From Clostridia bacterium (GTDB taxonomy: Bacteria; Bacillota; DAOUPZ01), in the NCBI GenBank assembly GCA_030625885.1, contig DAOUPZ010000011.1, positions 44,650 through 108,649 on the forward strand: 64,000 nucleotides of DNA. The letters are read 5' to 3'. A program made the position numbers and the translations under genes. Positions 27,173 to 36,750 of this stretch are shown in pieces. The notes beneath the pieces were generated by a model, which saw only the letters and a list, made by a program, of their open reading frames with translations, did not search any database and was not told the DNA's origin. Each line of letters begins with the position of its first letter. The first letter of the stretch is position 1.

Positions 27173-28338
27173 TGAAAAAGTTGTTCTTAAAGATGATAGT
27201 ACTCATTCTTATAGCAGCCAATGTGTTCATGGTTTCGGGATGTTGGAATTATCGAGAAATTGATGAAATGGAGATTATTTTAGGTGCAGCCATCGATTAT
27301 GATGAGAAAAGCAATAAAGTGATTTTAACCGCAGAATATGTTAAACGATCAGGTGGCGGAGAGGGTGAAGTTGGGCCTGAAGTTGTCAAAACAGAAGGTG
27401 AAAATGTATTTGACGCCGTCAGAAATCTCGTTATAAAAACAGGGCGAAAAGCACTTTGGAGTCATACCAAGGTGCTCATCATAAGCGAGGACGTGGCAAG
27501 AAGGAAAGAACAGCTGATATCGATCATGGATTGGGTGCAGCGGCTTACTGAAACCCGAGATGATATCTGGATACTCCTTTCCAAGGAAAAGACGGCTGGT
27601 GAAATATTGGAGATGGGTATTGAAGCGCAAAAAATGGTTTCTATGGACCTAACGGATTTATTAAAAAATGAGGGCAGTATATCTAAATTTCATGCCGTTC
27701 CAATATGGCAATTTATCGATCGGATTGCTGCAGATGGCATTTCGCCTACGATTCCTACGGTACACAAAACATTAACTGAGTACAAAACAATGAGTGAAAT
27801 ATTTGGGACAGGTGTGTTTAATAAAACAAAATTAGTGGGTTGGCTGAATGGCGCTGAAACGATGAGTTATTTATGGGTGATTGGGAAATTGAAAGGCGGT
27901 ATTCTCGTTCTTCAGGGAAATGATTCTAATGAGACTGGGAAAATGTCATTGGAAATACAGAAAAATAGAACAAAAAGGAAAGTTAACTATTCCGAAGGGG
28001 AAATAACGATGCAGTTGGACATTAAAACAACTGTGAGAATTGCTGAAATTGGCGGTGAAGTCAATTATATGGATGAATCTGCGACGGAGAAGCTGGAAAA
28101 TGATGCGGCAGAATTAATCCAAAAGCGTGTAGACGATGTGATCACAAAAGTACAACAAGCATATCATAGCGATATTTTTGGGTTTGCGGGTGTGGTTGAA
28201 AGAGAATTGCCCGATGAATGGGAAAAAATTAAGCGGGATTGGGATCAAGTTTTTACGGATTTAAAAACAGACATTAACGTAGAAGTAGAGATTAGGGAAA
28301 GTGCTTTAAAATCAAAGCCAATCAAAGTAGGTGAGTAG
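27172..28338 (+). CDS. gerKC: Spore germination lipoprotein, Ger(x)C family (GerKC-like)
   Basis: About 388 residues. Lipoprotein signal with M-V-S-G-C-W-N-Y-R-E-I-D: the cysteine is lipidated, and W-x-x-R-E-I is the Ger(x)C hallmark. The soluble domains have A-E-Y-V-K-R, W-S-H-T-K-V-L-I-I-S and a long C-terminal helical region. ATG 27172 gives 6-bp spacing from AAGGA; its first bases overlap the gerKA stop. Together with A and B it makes the germinant receptor. Confidence 0.93.
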   Translation: MKKLFLKMIVLILIAANVFMVSGCWNYREIDEMEIILGAAIDYDEKSNKVILTAEYVKRSGGGEGEVGPEVVKTEGENVFDAVRNLVIKTGRKALWSHTKVLIISEDVARRKEQLISIMDWVQRLTETRDDIWILLSKEKTAGEILEMGIEAQKMVSMDLTDLLKNEGSISKFHAVPIWQFIDRIAADGISPTIPTVHKTLTEYKTMSEIFGTGVFNKTKLVGWLNGAETMSYLWVIGKLKGGILVLQGNDSNETGKMSLEIQKNRTKRKVNYSEGEITMQLDIKTTVRIAEIGGEVNYMDESATEKLENDAAELIQKRVDDVITKVQQAYHSDIFGFAGVVERELPDEWEKIKRDWDQVFTDLKTDINVEVEIRESALKSKPIKVGE

Positions 28339-28341
28339 ATG

Positions 28342-28551
28342 ATGAATACGGTCGCGGTCATATTTTTATACGCCATTATTGGGAGTATTGAAACGGTATC
28401 TCTGTATAAAAATAACCCCAAAAAAGAATGTGTACTATATGAAATTGCATTATTGACGGCATTCATCATTAGTTTGCTGCTCAGTGCAGGGGTTGAATTG
28501 CCAAATCCTGCTGATTATATACGACATATGGTTGAAAGATTAGTAGGATGA
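28342..28551 (+). CDS. Small two-helix membrane protein in the gerK operon (D-subunit-like)
   Basis: 69 residues: a hydrophobic helix (about 3-17), a charged Y-K-N-N-P-K-K-E loop, and a second helix (about 32-50), then a short polar tail. Small two-helix D subunits accompany some gerA-type operons in Bacillus and modulate receptor function. This gene has the right size, topology and position, with AGGTGAG 6 bp before ATG 28342, but sequence identity to that family was not established. Confidence 0.65.
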   Translation: MNTVAVIFLYAIIGSIETVSLYKNNPKKECVLYEIALLTAFIISLLLSAGVELPNPADYIRHMVERLVG

Positions 28552-28575
28552 ATAAGATGTTTGGGGGAACAAATC

Positions 28576-29685
28576 ATGAATAAGGAAGTTATTTCTGATA
28601 AACAAGGCATATCCATCATCATTCTATATATGGTTGGTACGTCTTCAATATTTATGACAGCACTTGAGGCTGAAAAAGATTCATGGCTGGCAATTATAAT
28701 GGCGCTATTTATGGCATTGATTGTAGCGTTTATCCTGGCTCGCATTAAAACGTTATTTCCAGAGGATGATTTGTTTCAAATTATAGAAAAATGCTTTGGT
28801 AAATTCTTGGGTAAGGGGATCATCCTATTATATACCGGGTATCTATTTTATACAGGGGTATTGGTTTTAATGAATATTACGCAATTTATTAATATTTCTT
28901 CTCTTGATGAAACACCCGAAATTATTATTAGAGTCGCACTCATGCTGTTATGTGTCTGGATCGTAAAAGAAGGAATGGAAGTATTGGGGAGATGGTCAGA
29001 ATTTTTTGTGATTCCCATCATTGGTTTTATTCTCATATTTATTTGTTTGTCCATTCCCAAAATGAATATCCATCATCTTTTCCCTATTTTATCGGTGGGG
29101 ATTACGCCAATGATTCATGCGACGCACTTTGTGTTTGCATTTCCGCTGGGAGAGACGGTGATCTTTACGATCGCGATATCTCAATTAAGCGTTAAGAAAT
29201 CTTATTATAAAGTATACATGACAGGGGTACTCATTGGCGGTATCATTTTATTAGTTATTTGTTTAACGAATTTATTAGTATTAGGAATAAACATTACTTC
29301 AGGCGTATACTTTCAGACGCATTTAACGGCTTCATTAATCGATATCGGCGGTTTTTTACAGAGAATAGAAGCAGTTATGACCGTTGTATTAATATTAGCG
29401 GGATTTATTAAATTGAGTATTTATTTATTGGCTACAAGTATGGGTGTTGCAAAGATATTTGGAAGACCCGATTATCGGTTTGTTGTAACACCGGTTGCTT
29501 TACTGATGATCAATTTATCCGTTATTCTATTCGATAGTATCATGGAATTTATGAAATGGGATGTAGAAATATGGCCTTATTTTTCTTTACCCTTTCAAGT
29601 CATTTTCCCTATCATTATTCTTATTATCGCAGAAGCTAAGAAGAAAAGAACAAAAAATAGTATCAGAGAACAAACCTGCCCATAG
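28576..29685 (+). CDS. gerKB: Spore germination permease subunit B (GerKB-like)
   Basis: 369 residues, about ten membrane helices, of the endospore germination permease branch of the amino acid/polyamine/organocation superfamily. N-terminal K-Q-G-I-S-I-I-I-L-Y; H-x-F-P-I-L-S-V-G-I-T-P in the middle; a lysine-rich tail. In studied receptors the B subunit binds the nutrient germinant. ATG 28576 has GGGGGAA upstream. A terminator ends the operon. Confidence 0.92.
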   Translation: MNKEVISDKQGISIIILYMVGTSSIFMTALEAEKDSWLAIIMALFMALIVAFILARIKTLFPEDDLFQIIEKCFGKFLGKGIILLYTGYLFYTGVLVLMNITQFINISSLDETPEIIIRVALMLLCVWIVKEGMEVLGRWSEFFVIPIIGFILIFICLSIPKMNIHHLFPILSVGITPMIHATHFVFAFPLGETVIFTIAISQLSVKKSYYKVYMTGVLIGGIILLVICLTNLLVLGINITSGVYFQTHLTASLIDIGGFLQRIEAVMTVVLILAGFIKLSIYLLATSMGVAKIFGRPDYRFVVTPVALLMINLSVILFDSIMEFMKWDVEIWPYFSLPFQVIFPIIILIIAEAKKKRTKNSIREQTCP

Positions 29686-29700
29686 TGGGCAGGTTTTATA
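29672..29700 (+). terminator. Terminator of the gerK operon
   Basis: AAACCTGCCCA-TAG-TGGGCAGGTTTTATA-type hairpin overlapping the stop codon of gerKB. Confidence 0.85.
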
Positions 29701-29792
29701 TTATGGCAGGATTATGATGGCAATAAATAGAATAAATGAGATTAATATGAATAATGATTTAATACAATCATTTCTTGAAAGGAAGAAAATAA

Positions 29793-31772
29793 ATGAATGA
29801 TATCAATTTGTGTGAAATCGAAAACCATTTAGATTATTTACAATTATTATCTAATCAATTTCCGGCTATCCCTGCTGTATGCACGGAAATTATTAATTTG
29901 CAAGCCATTTTGAATCTGCCTAAAGAAACCGAACATTTCTTGACAGATATTCATGGAGAGTATGAATCCTTTATACATGTATTAAGAAATGCATCGGGTG
30001 TATTGAAGATTAAAATCAATGAGATTTTTGGTGATGAATTAACGGATGATGATAAAAAGGGTTTAGCGACTTTATTATACTATCCCGAACAAAAATTAGA
30101 AATCGTAAAAAAACAGGAAACGAATATGAGGGATTGGTATAAAGCAACTCTTTCGAGACTCATTCGACTTTGCAGGGTGGTGGCTTCAAAATATACCCGG
30201 TCAAAGGTTAGAAAAGCACTGCCGCAAGAGTTTGCTTACGTCATCGAGGAATTGCTGCATGAGAATGAAAACCGGCTAAACAAACAGGAATACTATAATC
30301 AGCTGATCAATACGATGATCGATATTGATAGAGCAGAGCAATTTATTGCGGCGATTGCTAAATTAATTCAGAGGTTGGCTGTGGATCGACTGCATATTGT
30401 TGGAGATATCTATGATCGAGGACCCGGTGCGCATATTGTTTTAGACCGGTTAATGGCCTATCATTCTGTTGATATTCAATGGGGGAACCATGATATTTTA
30501 TGGATGGGTGCAGCGGGCGGTTCCAATGCCTGTATTGCTAATGTAATTCGGATATGCACTCGATATGCGAACATGGAAACCATTGAAGAAGGCTATGGGA
30601 TTAATATGTTGCCGTTGGCGCGATTTGCTGTTGAATATTACGGAGATGATCCTTGTGTTCAATTTCAACCTAAAGTATCTGTGAATACCCATCATAGTGA
30701 GAAAGATTTAAGATTGATTGCAAAAATGCATAAGGCGATTGCAATCATCCAATTTAAGTTGGAAGGACAGCTTATTCAGGAAAATCCCCAATACCAAATG
30801 GAGAAGCGGTTGCTGTTAGATAAGATGGATTACCAAAATGGTACCATTAAGATCAATTCTAAGTCCTATCCATTGAATGATACCTATTTTCCAACCATTG
30901 ATCGTGACAATCCCTATCAATTAACAGATGAGGAAGAAGAGGTGGTTGCGAAGCTGCATGCCTCGTTTATCAATAGTGAAAAATTACAAAAGCATGTTCG
31001 CTTTTTATATTCCAAAGGGAGTATGTATTTGAAATATAATTCTAACTTGTTGTATCATGCTTGTATTCCAATGAATGCGGATGGTACATTTAAAGATGTT
31101 TTTTTCGGGAACAATAGCTATCAGGGTAAAGAACTATTGGATCTATTAGATCGCTCAGCCAGAGATTTTTACTTTTATCAAGATAACTTCAATAAAGCAT
31201 TATTGGGCACAGATATTATGTGGTATTTATGGTGTGGCGAATATTCTCCTTTATTTGGCAAAGATCAGATGACGACTTTGGAACGGTATTTTATTGATGA
31301 AAAAGAAACGCATACAGAAAATAAAAATCCTTATTTTAGATTAAGAGATGATGAAACATGTTGCAACTACATATTGAATAATTTTGGATTAGATTCCCGT
31401 GTTGCCCATATTATTAATGGACACGTCCCTGTAAAAGCTAAAAAAGGAGAAAGCCCTATCAAAGCGAATGGGAAACTACTGGTCATTGATGGGGGATTTG
31501 CGAGAGCGTACCAACCGACAACGGGTATTGCTGGCTATACTTTAATATATAATTCATATGGGCTGCTTTTGGTTTCGCATGGTCCTTTTGAATCCACGGG
31601 AAAAGCGATTACAGAAGGACAAGATATTCTATCAACTATGATTGTGTTGGAGAAAGTGAATCGAAAATATATTTCCGATACGGATTTAGGGCTGAAATTG
31701 AAAGAGAAAATAAAATATTTAAAAATGTTATTGATGGCTTATCGAAAGGGCATGATAAAAGAGCAGCAATAA
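29793..31772 (+). CDS. fbp: Fructose-1,6-bisphosphatase, class III
   Basis: 659 residues, the usual length of Firmicute FBPase III. It hydrolyses fructose-1,6-bisphosphate to fructose-6-phosphate in gluconeogenesis. Metallophosphatase motifs are present: T-D-I-H-G-E-Y-E near residue 50, [18 protein letters not shown], and late H-I-I-N-G-H-V-P-V with I-D-G-G-F-A. GAAAGGAAG precedes the ATG. No obvious operon partner; its presence fits growth on amino acids or C1 compounds. Confidence 0.96.
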   Translation: MNDINLCEIENHLDYLQLLSNQFPAIPAVCTEIINLQAILNLPKETEHFLTDIHGEYESFIHVLRNASGVLKIKINEIFGDELTDDDKKGLATLLYYPEQKLEIVKKQETNMRDWYKATLSRLIRLCRVVASKYTRSKVRKALPQEFAYVIEELLHENENRLNKQEYYNQLINTMIDIDRAEQFIAAIAKLIQRLAVDRLHIVGDIYDRGPGAHIVLDRLMAYHSVDIQWGNHDILWMGAAGGSNACIANVIRICTRYANMETIEEGYGINMLPLARFAVEYYGDDPCVQFQPKVSVNTHHSEKDLRLIAKMHKAIAIIQFKLEGQLIQENPQYQMEKRLLLDKMDYQNGTIKINSKSYPLNDTYFPTIDRDNPYQLTDEEEEVVAKLHASFINSEKLQKHVRFLYSKGSMYLKYNSNLLYHACIPMNADGTFKDVFFGNNSYQGKELLDLLDRSARDFYFYQDNFNKALLGTDIMWYLWCGEYSPLFGKDQMTTLERYFIDEKETHTENKNPYFRLRDDETCCNYILNNFGLDSRVAHIINGHVPVKAKKGESPIKANGKLLVIDGGFARAYQPTTGIAGYTLIYNSYGLLLVSHGPFESTGKAITEGQDILSTMIVLEKVNRKYISDTDLGLKLKEKIKYLKMLLMAYRKGMIKEQQ

Positions 31773-31868
31773 TGTTTGTAGTACGAAACAAAACCTATTT
31801 TTCCCTTTTCATTATGACTTCATTAGTGTACGATACAATAAAAATAATAATGAGAGGGACAGAAAAAA

Positions 31869-32936
31869 ATGAATATCAATAAGGGTATTATTTATATAAT
31901 GGTGTTTTTTATGGTGGTTGGGGCTGTTGATAAAATATTAGGGAATAAATGGGGTTATGGCAAGCAATTTGATGAAGGTTTTATGGTTATGGGGCCGTTG
32001 GCACTGGCCATGTTGGGTATCGTATCGTTATCACCGGTGCTGGCAACCCTTTTAAGTCCTGTTTTACTTCCTGTATATGATTTACTAGGGGCTGATCCGG
32101 CGGTGTTTGCCGGAACCATTTTAGCGATTGATATGGGGGGATATTCATTAGCCATGGATCTTGCCGGGACTTTGGAGGCGGGGATGTTTTCTGGTCTTAT
32201 TCTATCAACGATGTTGGGGACGACAATCGTTTTTACAATACCTGTATCACTTGGCATCATCCCCAAAGAAGATCAGCTGTTTTTAGCTAAAGGGTTATTG
32301 GCAGGCATGGTAACCATTCCGATTGGTTGTTGGGTAGGCGGGTGGCTTGCAGGATTTGAACCTGTCATGATGATGCATAATCTTATGCCAGTCGTTATTG
32401 CAGCAGGGGTTATTGCGTTTGGACTGTGGAAAAAACCAGCGAAAATCATCAAGGGTTTTAGTGTCTTTGGACGAGCCATGGTGATCGTGAGTACGATTGG
32501 TTTAGCCGCGATTATCATTGAAACGCTGACCGGTGTTGGTGTTATACCGGGTATGGCGCCTATTTCAGAAGGGGTACAGATTGTGGGGTCAATCGTTATT
32601 ATTTTGGCGGGTGCTTTTCCCATGCTTTACTTTATTAAAACAGTATTTAGGAGACCTTTGATGAAGTTGGGAAATTTACTGGGGATGAGTGATGTCGCTG
32701 CAGTAGGAATACTTTCATCTCTTGCGAATAATATTGCTATGTTTGGTATGATGAAGAATATGGATGATAAAGGAAAAGTTTTTAATGCTGCTTTTGCCGT
32801 AAGCGGCTCCTTTGTATTTGGGGGTCAGCTGGGGTTTATTGCAAGCGTGAACGAAGAAATGATCGTTCCTGTCATTGTTGGGAAGTTAGCAGGGGGAATC
32901 ACAGCGATAATCGTTGCCCGCAGATTGATGGATTAA
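31869..32936 (+). CDS. eutH: EutH family membrane transporter (ethanolamine-type)
   Basis: 355 residues with about ten helices. EutH features: N-terminal M-V-V-G-A-V-D-K-I-L-G-N-K-x-G-Y-G, F-A-G-T-I-L-A-I-D-M-G-G-Y, and A-A-V-G-I-L-S-S-L-A-N-N-I-A-M-F near residue 275. EutH imports ethanolamine in known systems. No other eut genes (eutBC, shell proteins, eutD) are in the window, so ethanolamine is only the best guess for the substrate. It is followed 38 bp later by a DUF2148 Fe-S protein. Confidence 0.85.
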   Translation: MNINKGIIYIMVFFMVVGAVDKILGNKWGYGKQFDEGFMVMGPLALAMLGIVSLSPVLATLLSPVLLPVYDLLGADPAVFAGTILAIDMGGYSLAMDLAGTLEAGMFSGLILSTMLGTTIVFTIPVSLGIIPKEDQLFLAKGLLAGMVTIPIGCWVGGWLAGFEPVMMMHNLMPVVIAAGVIAFGLWKKPAKIIKGFSVFGRAMVIVSTIGLAAIIIETLTGVGVIPGMAPISEGVQIVGSIVIILAGAFPMLYFIKTVFRRPLMKLGNLLGMSDVAAVGILSSLANNIAMFGMMKNMDDKGKVFNAAFAVSGSFVFGGQLGFIASVNEEMIVPVIVGKLAGGITAIIVARRLMD

Positions 32937-32973
32937 AATTAAATGTGTAAAAAATGAGATGGAGGTATTTAGA

Positions 32974-33507
32974 ATGTTTTATAATAGCGAAACATTGGAA
33001 GGTCGGGCTGTCTTAAATACGGCGCAAAGGATGTGCGCGGCTGCACGAACAGCCCCTAAGGCGAAAGGGGTTGACCACATTGTAACAGCAACCATAACGG
33101 GAGATGAAAAAGAAAAATTGGCCATAGAGATGGAACGGGTTGCGGAAACAGAAGGGATTGGGTTTTTTGTCCGTGATGCGGGATGTGTCAGGGAAGCAGC
33201 GGCTGTTGTTTTGATTGGCACAACGATGGGTGTCAGAAACGTACCCTGTTGTGGGCTTTGCGGATTTAAAAATTGTGAGGAAAATATTAAAAATGACGGC
33301 GTCTGTTCCTTTGACCCCGGCGATTTGGGAATCGCAATGGGTTCTGCTGTGAGTATTGCTGCTGATGATCGGGTGGATAATAGAATTATGTTTAGTGCCG
33401 GAAAAGCTATTGTGAACTTAAACCTTTTGGGAGATGAGGTAGGCATAGCCTATGGTATTCCGTTAATGGCAAAAGGAAAAAATATATTCTTTGACAGAAA
33501 AAGATAA
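32974..33507 (+). CDS. DUF2148 ferredoxin-like protein
   Basis: 177 residues with the DUF2148 arrangement: R-T-A-P-K-A-K-G-V-D-H-I near the N-terminus, R-D-A-G-C-V-R-E-A, and a C-C-G-L-C-G-F-K-N-C cluster motif near residues 88-97 followed by another cysteine (G-V-C-S-F). It probably binds one [4Fe-4S] cluster. The family is widespread in anaerobes and of unknown role. ATG 32974 has GGAGGT 8 bp upstream. Confidence 0.85.
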   Translation: MFYNSETLEGRAVLNTAQRMCAAARTAPKAKGVDHIVTATITGDEKEKLAIEMERVAETEGIGFFVRDAGCVREAAAVVLIGTTMGVRNVPCCGLCGFKNCEENIKNDGVCSFDPGDLGIAMGSAVSIAADDRVDNRIMFSAGKAIVNLNLLGDEVGIAYGIPLMAKGKNIFFDRKR

Positions 33508-33533
33508 GACTGTCAATTGTCCACTGTCAACTT

Positions 33534-33559
33534 AGAAAAACGGCGTCAGCCGTTTTTCT
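33534..33559. terminator. Bidirectional terminator between DUF2148 and lplA
   Basis: AGAAAAACGGC-GTCA-GCCGTTTTTCT: T runs on both strands, serving the converging genes. Confidence 0.85.
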
Positions 33560-34538
33560 AAAAAAGTCCTTCGATCAATTGATCAAGTGTCAGATGAGAA
33601 AAATACTTGCCTATTTCAAATTTTGACAGGGTCTTTCGTATAGATGCTTCAGAATGTGGTACACCGGTTAGGGCATTTTCGATGGTACTGATATCAAGTT
33701 GACTGAAGAAATCACCAAATATTTTAACATTTTTTATAATACCATTTTCAACATTTAAATAAAACTCAAGGGTACCCGCCGGGTATCTTTTTTCATTTTT
33801 AAATGTATAGTTTGGGGAACTACCGAAATTCCATTCCCAGGTGTCGTATTTTTCTTTAACCAATTGATTGATCTTTTCAATATCCTCACTTTTAAATTCG
33901 AAAAGATGGTCTGCCATATTCGTTGTCATAACATGGTTCATAATTAATTCTTTAAATTCAATAATAGATAATGGCGATTTAAGATGCTTACTAATATTTG
34001 TGACCCGTTTTGATATGGATTTAACGCCTTTGCCTTCAAACTTGGCAGGTTTAGCCTTAAGAGCAGCAGATAGATCTGTTATGTCTGATGTAAAAAGGAG
34101 CGTTCCATGATGCAAAATCCGATTCTTATGTTTATATTGCGCATTGCCTGAAAATTTTTTGCCATCAATCGTTAAATCATTTCTACCGGTAAATTGAGCA
34201 TTAATAGCAAGTTTTTGTAATACATCTAATATGGGCTGGGTAAATTTCTCAAAATTATTAAAGCTATTGCCATCTTCATTCATGATAAACGTAAAGTTTA
34301 AATTTCCTAGATCATGAAATACGGCACCACCGCCTGAAAGTCTTCTAACAACAGGAATATGATGTTCTTTTACATAGTGAACATTGATTTCGGATAAGGT
34401 ATTTTGATTTTTACCCACAACGATGCAGGGTTCATCTCGCCAGAGCATAAAACAGTCTTCTTGGAAATTTCTCAGAATATATTCTTCCGCTGCAAGATTA
34501 AAATACGGGTTAGTATGATTATTCATAATATTAAGCAT
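33558..34538 (-). CDS. lplA: Lipoate-protein ligase A
   Basis: 326 residues. LplA activates lipoate with ATP and attaches it to lipoyl domains such as GcvH. Motifs: N-P-Y-F-N-L-A-A-E-E-Y near the start, V-V-G-K-N-Q-N, the R-R-L-S-G-G-G-A-V-F-H-D lipoyl-AMP-binding loop, G-R-N-D-L, K-F-S-G-N-A-Q and the C-terminal accessory domain with P-A-G-T-L-E-F. Start at 34538: AAAGGAGTG lies about 7 bp upstream on this strand. Its closeness to the gcv operon, whose GcvH needs lipoate, makes functional sense. Confidence 0.94.
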   Translation of the reverse strand: MLNIMNNHTNPYFNLAAEEYILRNFQEDCFMLWRDEPCIVVGKNQNTLSEINVHYVKEHHIPVVRRLSGGGAVFHDLGNLNFTFIMNEDGNSFNNFEKFTQPILDVLQKLAINAQFTGRNDLTIDGKKFSGNAQYKHKNRILHHGTLLFTSDITDLSAALKAKPAKFEGKGVKSISKRVTNISKHLKSPLSIIEFKELIMNHVMTTNMADHLFEFKSEDIEKINQLVKEKYDTWEWNFGSSPNYTFKNEKRYPAGTLEFYLNVENGIIKNVKIFGDFFSQLDISTIENALTGVPHSEASIRKTLSKFEIGKYFSHLTLDQLIEGLF

Positions 34539-34633
34539 GATTAACACTCCTTTGATTTTTATATTTGCTCTGAAATACAATAAAGCTCTTTATTATCGCA
34601 TAACAAGTATAGTTCCTATGATATTTTATACTT

Positions 34634-34903
34634 AGGAATGGTTATGCTTCCAGTCATCTTCTAAGCTAAAGAAATTTGTATCATATAGAAAGATATTGCT
34701 CATGAAGTAAGGTGGTTATTATTGTGATATATTTGAGACCACCGACGCGATGACAGTGAAACTTTTCAGTGAAAGTTTTTTTCTTCCACTGAATTTAGTT
34801 GAACAAATCTGAATGCGTAGCCTCCGTTAACTTTCACATATTAATGTGAGAGTTTTACGGAGGGTAGTCATCAGATAAGCTGCCTTGCAGCATAACCATT
34901 CCT
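34634..34903 (+). ncRNA. Structured RNA copy 1 (raiA-like, tentative), with internal extension
   Basis: A 15-bp closing helix pairs AGGAATGGTTATGCT with AGCATAACCATTCCT. Inside are the elements shared with the copies at 44.5 and 63.1 kb: CCAG-C/T-CA, CTAAGCTAAAGAAA, GAAGTA, CCACCGACGC and GCTG. The closing helix differs from the other copies by compensating changes. This copy is 270 nt because about 120 nt is added after GACGCGAT, bounded by GATGAC and GTCATC and containing a CCTCCGT/ACGGAGG hairpin. The conserved bases resemble my recollection of the raiA RNA motif; family membership is unverified. Confidence 0.6.
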
Positions 34904-34942
34904 AATGTTAGTTTTTCTACTTTAAAATTTACATATTTATAA

Positions 34943-35067
34943 TGCAATAAAGAATTTACATTGTGGGTTTGCAGGAAAAGCGAAGGCAAGATGGGGACAT
35001 TCCACGAGGTACGAGTGGTGTGTCCCCATGTTGACAGAGTAATTCTAAATACAAAACCTTTATTGCA
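34943..35067. repeat. MITE-like element copy 1 (125 bp)
   Basis: Perfect 10-bp terminal inverted repeats TGCAATAAAG and CTTTATTGCA enclose GTTTGCAGGAAAAGCGAAGG and an internal hairpin from TGGGGACA to TGTCCCCA. The copy at 43187 aligns along its full length. There is no coding capacity. Confidence 0.65.
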
Positions 35068-35225
35068 AATCATATATTAACTTATTGTAATATTATTTAG
35101 TATTTCGTCTTTTAATTATGAATTATGAATTATGAATTATCAATTGTCAACCTTTGTATAATTTGAAACATTAAAAAAAATTATGCTGAATAAGCATTTT
35201 TTATTAATAAAAGCGAAAAAATGCA

Positions 35226-35254
35226 TTGACAAGACAAAAAAATACAGATACAAT
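35226..35254 (+). promoter_or_regulatory. Sigma-A promoter of the glycine-cleavage operon
   Basis: TTGACA (35226-35231), 17-bp spacer, TACAAT (35249-35254), about 90 bp before the glycine riboswitch. Confidence 0.8.
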
Positions 35255-35344
35255 AAATAAAACAAAGTATTAAAACACATTTAAATTTTAAACACGTTTA
35301 TTTTTATCATGTAAACAAAATTAAATATCAGTGAATGATAATTA

Positions 35345-35517
35345 TTGAAGACATCCTTACAGGGTGACCGAAGAAGCAAGGAATAAGCTGAGCTAAAAGC
35401 TTGTTCTGAAACTTTCAGGTTTGGAACAATAATTGGACACACCTCTGGAGAGACTCCTTAAGTGGGGCATCGAAGAAGTAACTTACTTTTGTAAGGTAAC
35501 TTTCAGATAAAAGGACA
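35345..35517 (+). promoter_or_regulatory. Tandem glycine riboswitch of the folD-gcv operon
   Basis: Two glycine aptamers in series. Aptamer 1 has GGGTGACCGAAGAAGCAA and AACTTTCAGG; aptamer 2 has CTCTGGAGAGACTCC, GGGGCATCGAAGAAGTAA and AACTTTCAGATAAAAGGACAG, joined by the AATAATTGGACA linker. A long terminator hairpin begins at the end of aptamer 2. Known glycine riboswitches before gcv genes turn expression on when glycine is high; that is the expected action here. Confidence 0.95.
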
Positions 35518-35570
35518 GGGGATAAAATAGCATCAAATGGTGTTGTGCTATTTTATCCCCTGTCCTTTTT
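35511..35570 (+). terminator. Riboswitch-controlled terminator
   Basis: AAGGACAGGGGATAAAATAG pairs with CTATTTTATCCCCTGTCCTT, ending in a T tract. Its 5' arm overlaps the 3' end of aptamer 2, which allows ligand-dependent switching. Confidence 0.92.
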
Positions 35571-35668
35571 ATTATGAATATTTACAATATCCTTAAAAAG
35601 AAGGTGATATGAAGTAAATTTAAACCTATTTTGTTTTATGAAAAAATTTAGCGGAAAGGTGTGTTGTA

Positions 35669-36517
35669 ATGACAGCGAAGATCATAGATGGAAAAGCAGT
35701 AGCACAAGATATTCGGGGCAAATTAAAACAGGAAATTGATCATATGATAAATGAACAGGGAATGACCCCGGGATTGGCAGTTGTTTTGGTTGGAAATAAT
35801 CCGGCTTCGGAAGCTTATGTCAATATGAAAGCAAAAGCATGTCAAGAACTGGGGATGTATTCGGAAAAACATCACCTTGAAGCAGATACGACGGAGCAAG
35901 CATTATTGGATTTAATTGAAAAGTTGAACGGCAAAGCAGATATTCATGGGATTTTGGTACAATTGCCTTTGCCAGAGCATATTGATACGACCAAGGTGAT
36001 ATTAACCATTGATCCAAAGAAAGATGTGGATGGTTTTCATCCGATCAATACGGGTAATTTTCATATCGGGATCGAATCTTTTATTCCCTGTACACCTTAT
36101 GGGGTATTGAAATTGATTGAAACGACAGGCCTGGACATTGCCGGTAAAGATGTAACCGTTGTAGGGGCTAGTAACTTAGTAGGAAAACCAGCGGCAATGC
36201 TGATGCTTCAGGAAGGTGCAACTGTGACGCTTTGCCATAAAATGACGCATGATTTAGCGTTGCATACCCAAAAAGCAGATATTTTAATTTTAGCCGCAGG
36301 CTGCCCGGGCCTTATAACAGCGGGCATGGTAAAAGAAGGTGCTTGTGTTATCGATGTCGGAACAACCAAAGTGGCAGGAAAGTTAAAAGGTGATGTTGAT
36401 TTTGAAACGGTAAAGGAAAAGGCAGGATGGATTACGCCTGTTCCAGGCGGGGTAGGCCCCATGACCATTACTATGTTGCTTTACAATACCGTACAGGCAG
36501 TGAAACAAGCTACTTAA
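35669..36517 (+). CDS. folD: FolD, methylene-THF dehydrogenase/cyclohydrolase
   Basis: 282 residues. FolD interconverts 5,10-methylene-, methenyl- and 10-formyl-THF, linking the C1 unit released from glycine to formate. Motifs: N-P-A-S-E-A-Y-V-N-x-K near residue 50 with the catalytic lysine, V-Q-L-P-L-P, K-D-V-D-G-F-H-P-I-N-T-G and V-G-A-S-N-L-V-G-K-P, and C-terminal T-P-V-P-G-G-V-G-P-M-T. It is the first gene after the riboswitch; GAAAGG precedes the ATG. Confidence 0.97.
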   Translation: MTAKIIDGKAVAQDIRGKLKQEIDHMINEQGMTPGLAVVLVGNNPASEAYVNMKAKACQELGMYSEKHHLEADTTEQALLDLIEKLNGKADIHGILVQLPLPEHIDTTKVILTIDPKKDVDGFHPINTGNFHIGIESFIPCTPYGVLKLIETTGLDIAGKDVTVVGASNLVGKPAAMLMLQEGATVTLCHKMTHDLALHTQKADILILAAGCPGLITAGMVKEGACVIDVGTTKVAGKLKGDVDFETVKEKAGWITPVPGGVGPMTITMLLYNTVQAVKQAT

Positions 36518-36750
36518 CCGTTTCATTTTTTGCTAAAAATTTTATGTATGTATGGGTTGCAAAGTATATAGGAAAAATTAGAAACCAAAGAAATGATTTA
36601 ACGATGTTTTACATATTTTTAATGATAGAATGCTTTAATGGATTTGATTAAAAAACCAATCATATTTTATAAATTATTTGGGAACGATAGGTGATGAGGT
36701 TTTTTTATAAATTTTTTTAAATTATAAAAAATGAAAGGAGGAATTATTTT

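Noticed and set aside
34855..35073. Minus-strand frame of 72 codons over the MITE-like element, and a similar one at 43069-43287
   Set aside because: Both arise from the shared repeat sequence (T-W-G-H-T-T-R-T-S in each). No ribosome site and no independent coding evidence.
35108..35150. Tandem TGAATTATGAATTATGAATTA repeat as replication or binding iterons
   Set aside because: Only three short AT-rich units in a filler region; no dnaA box cluster or rep gene is present.
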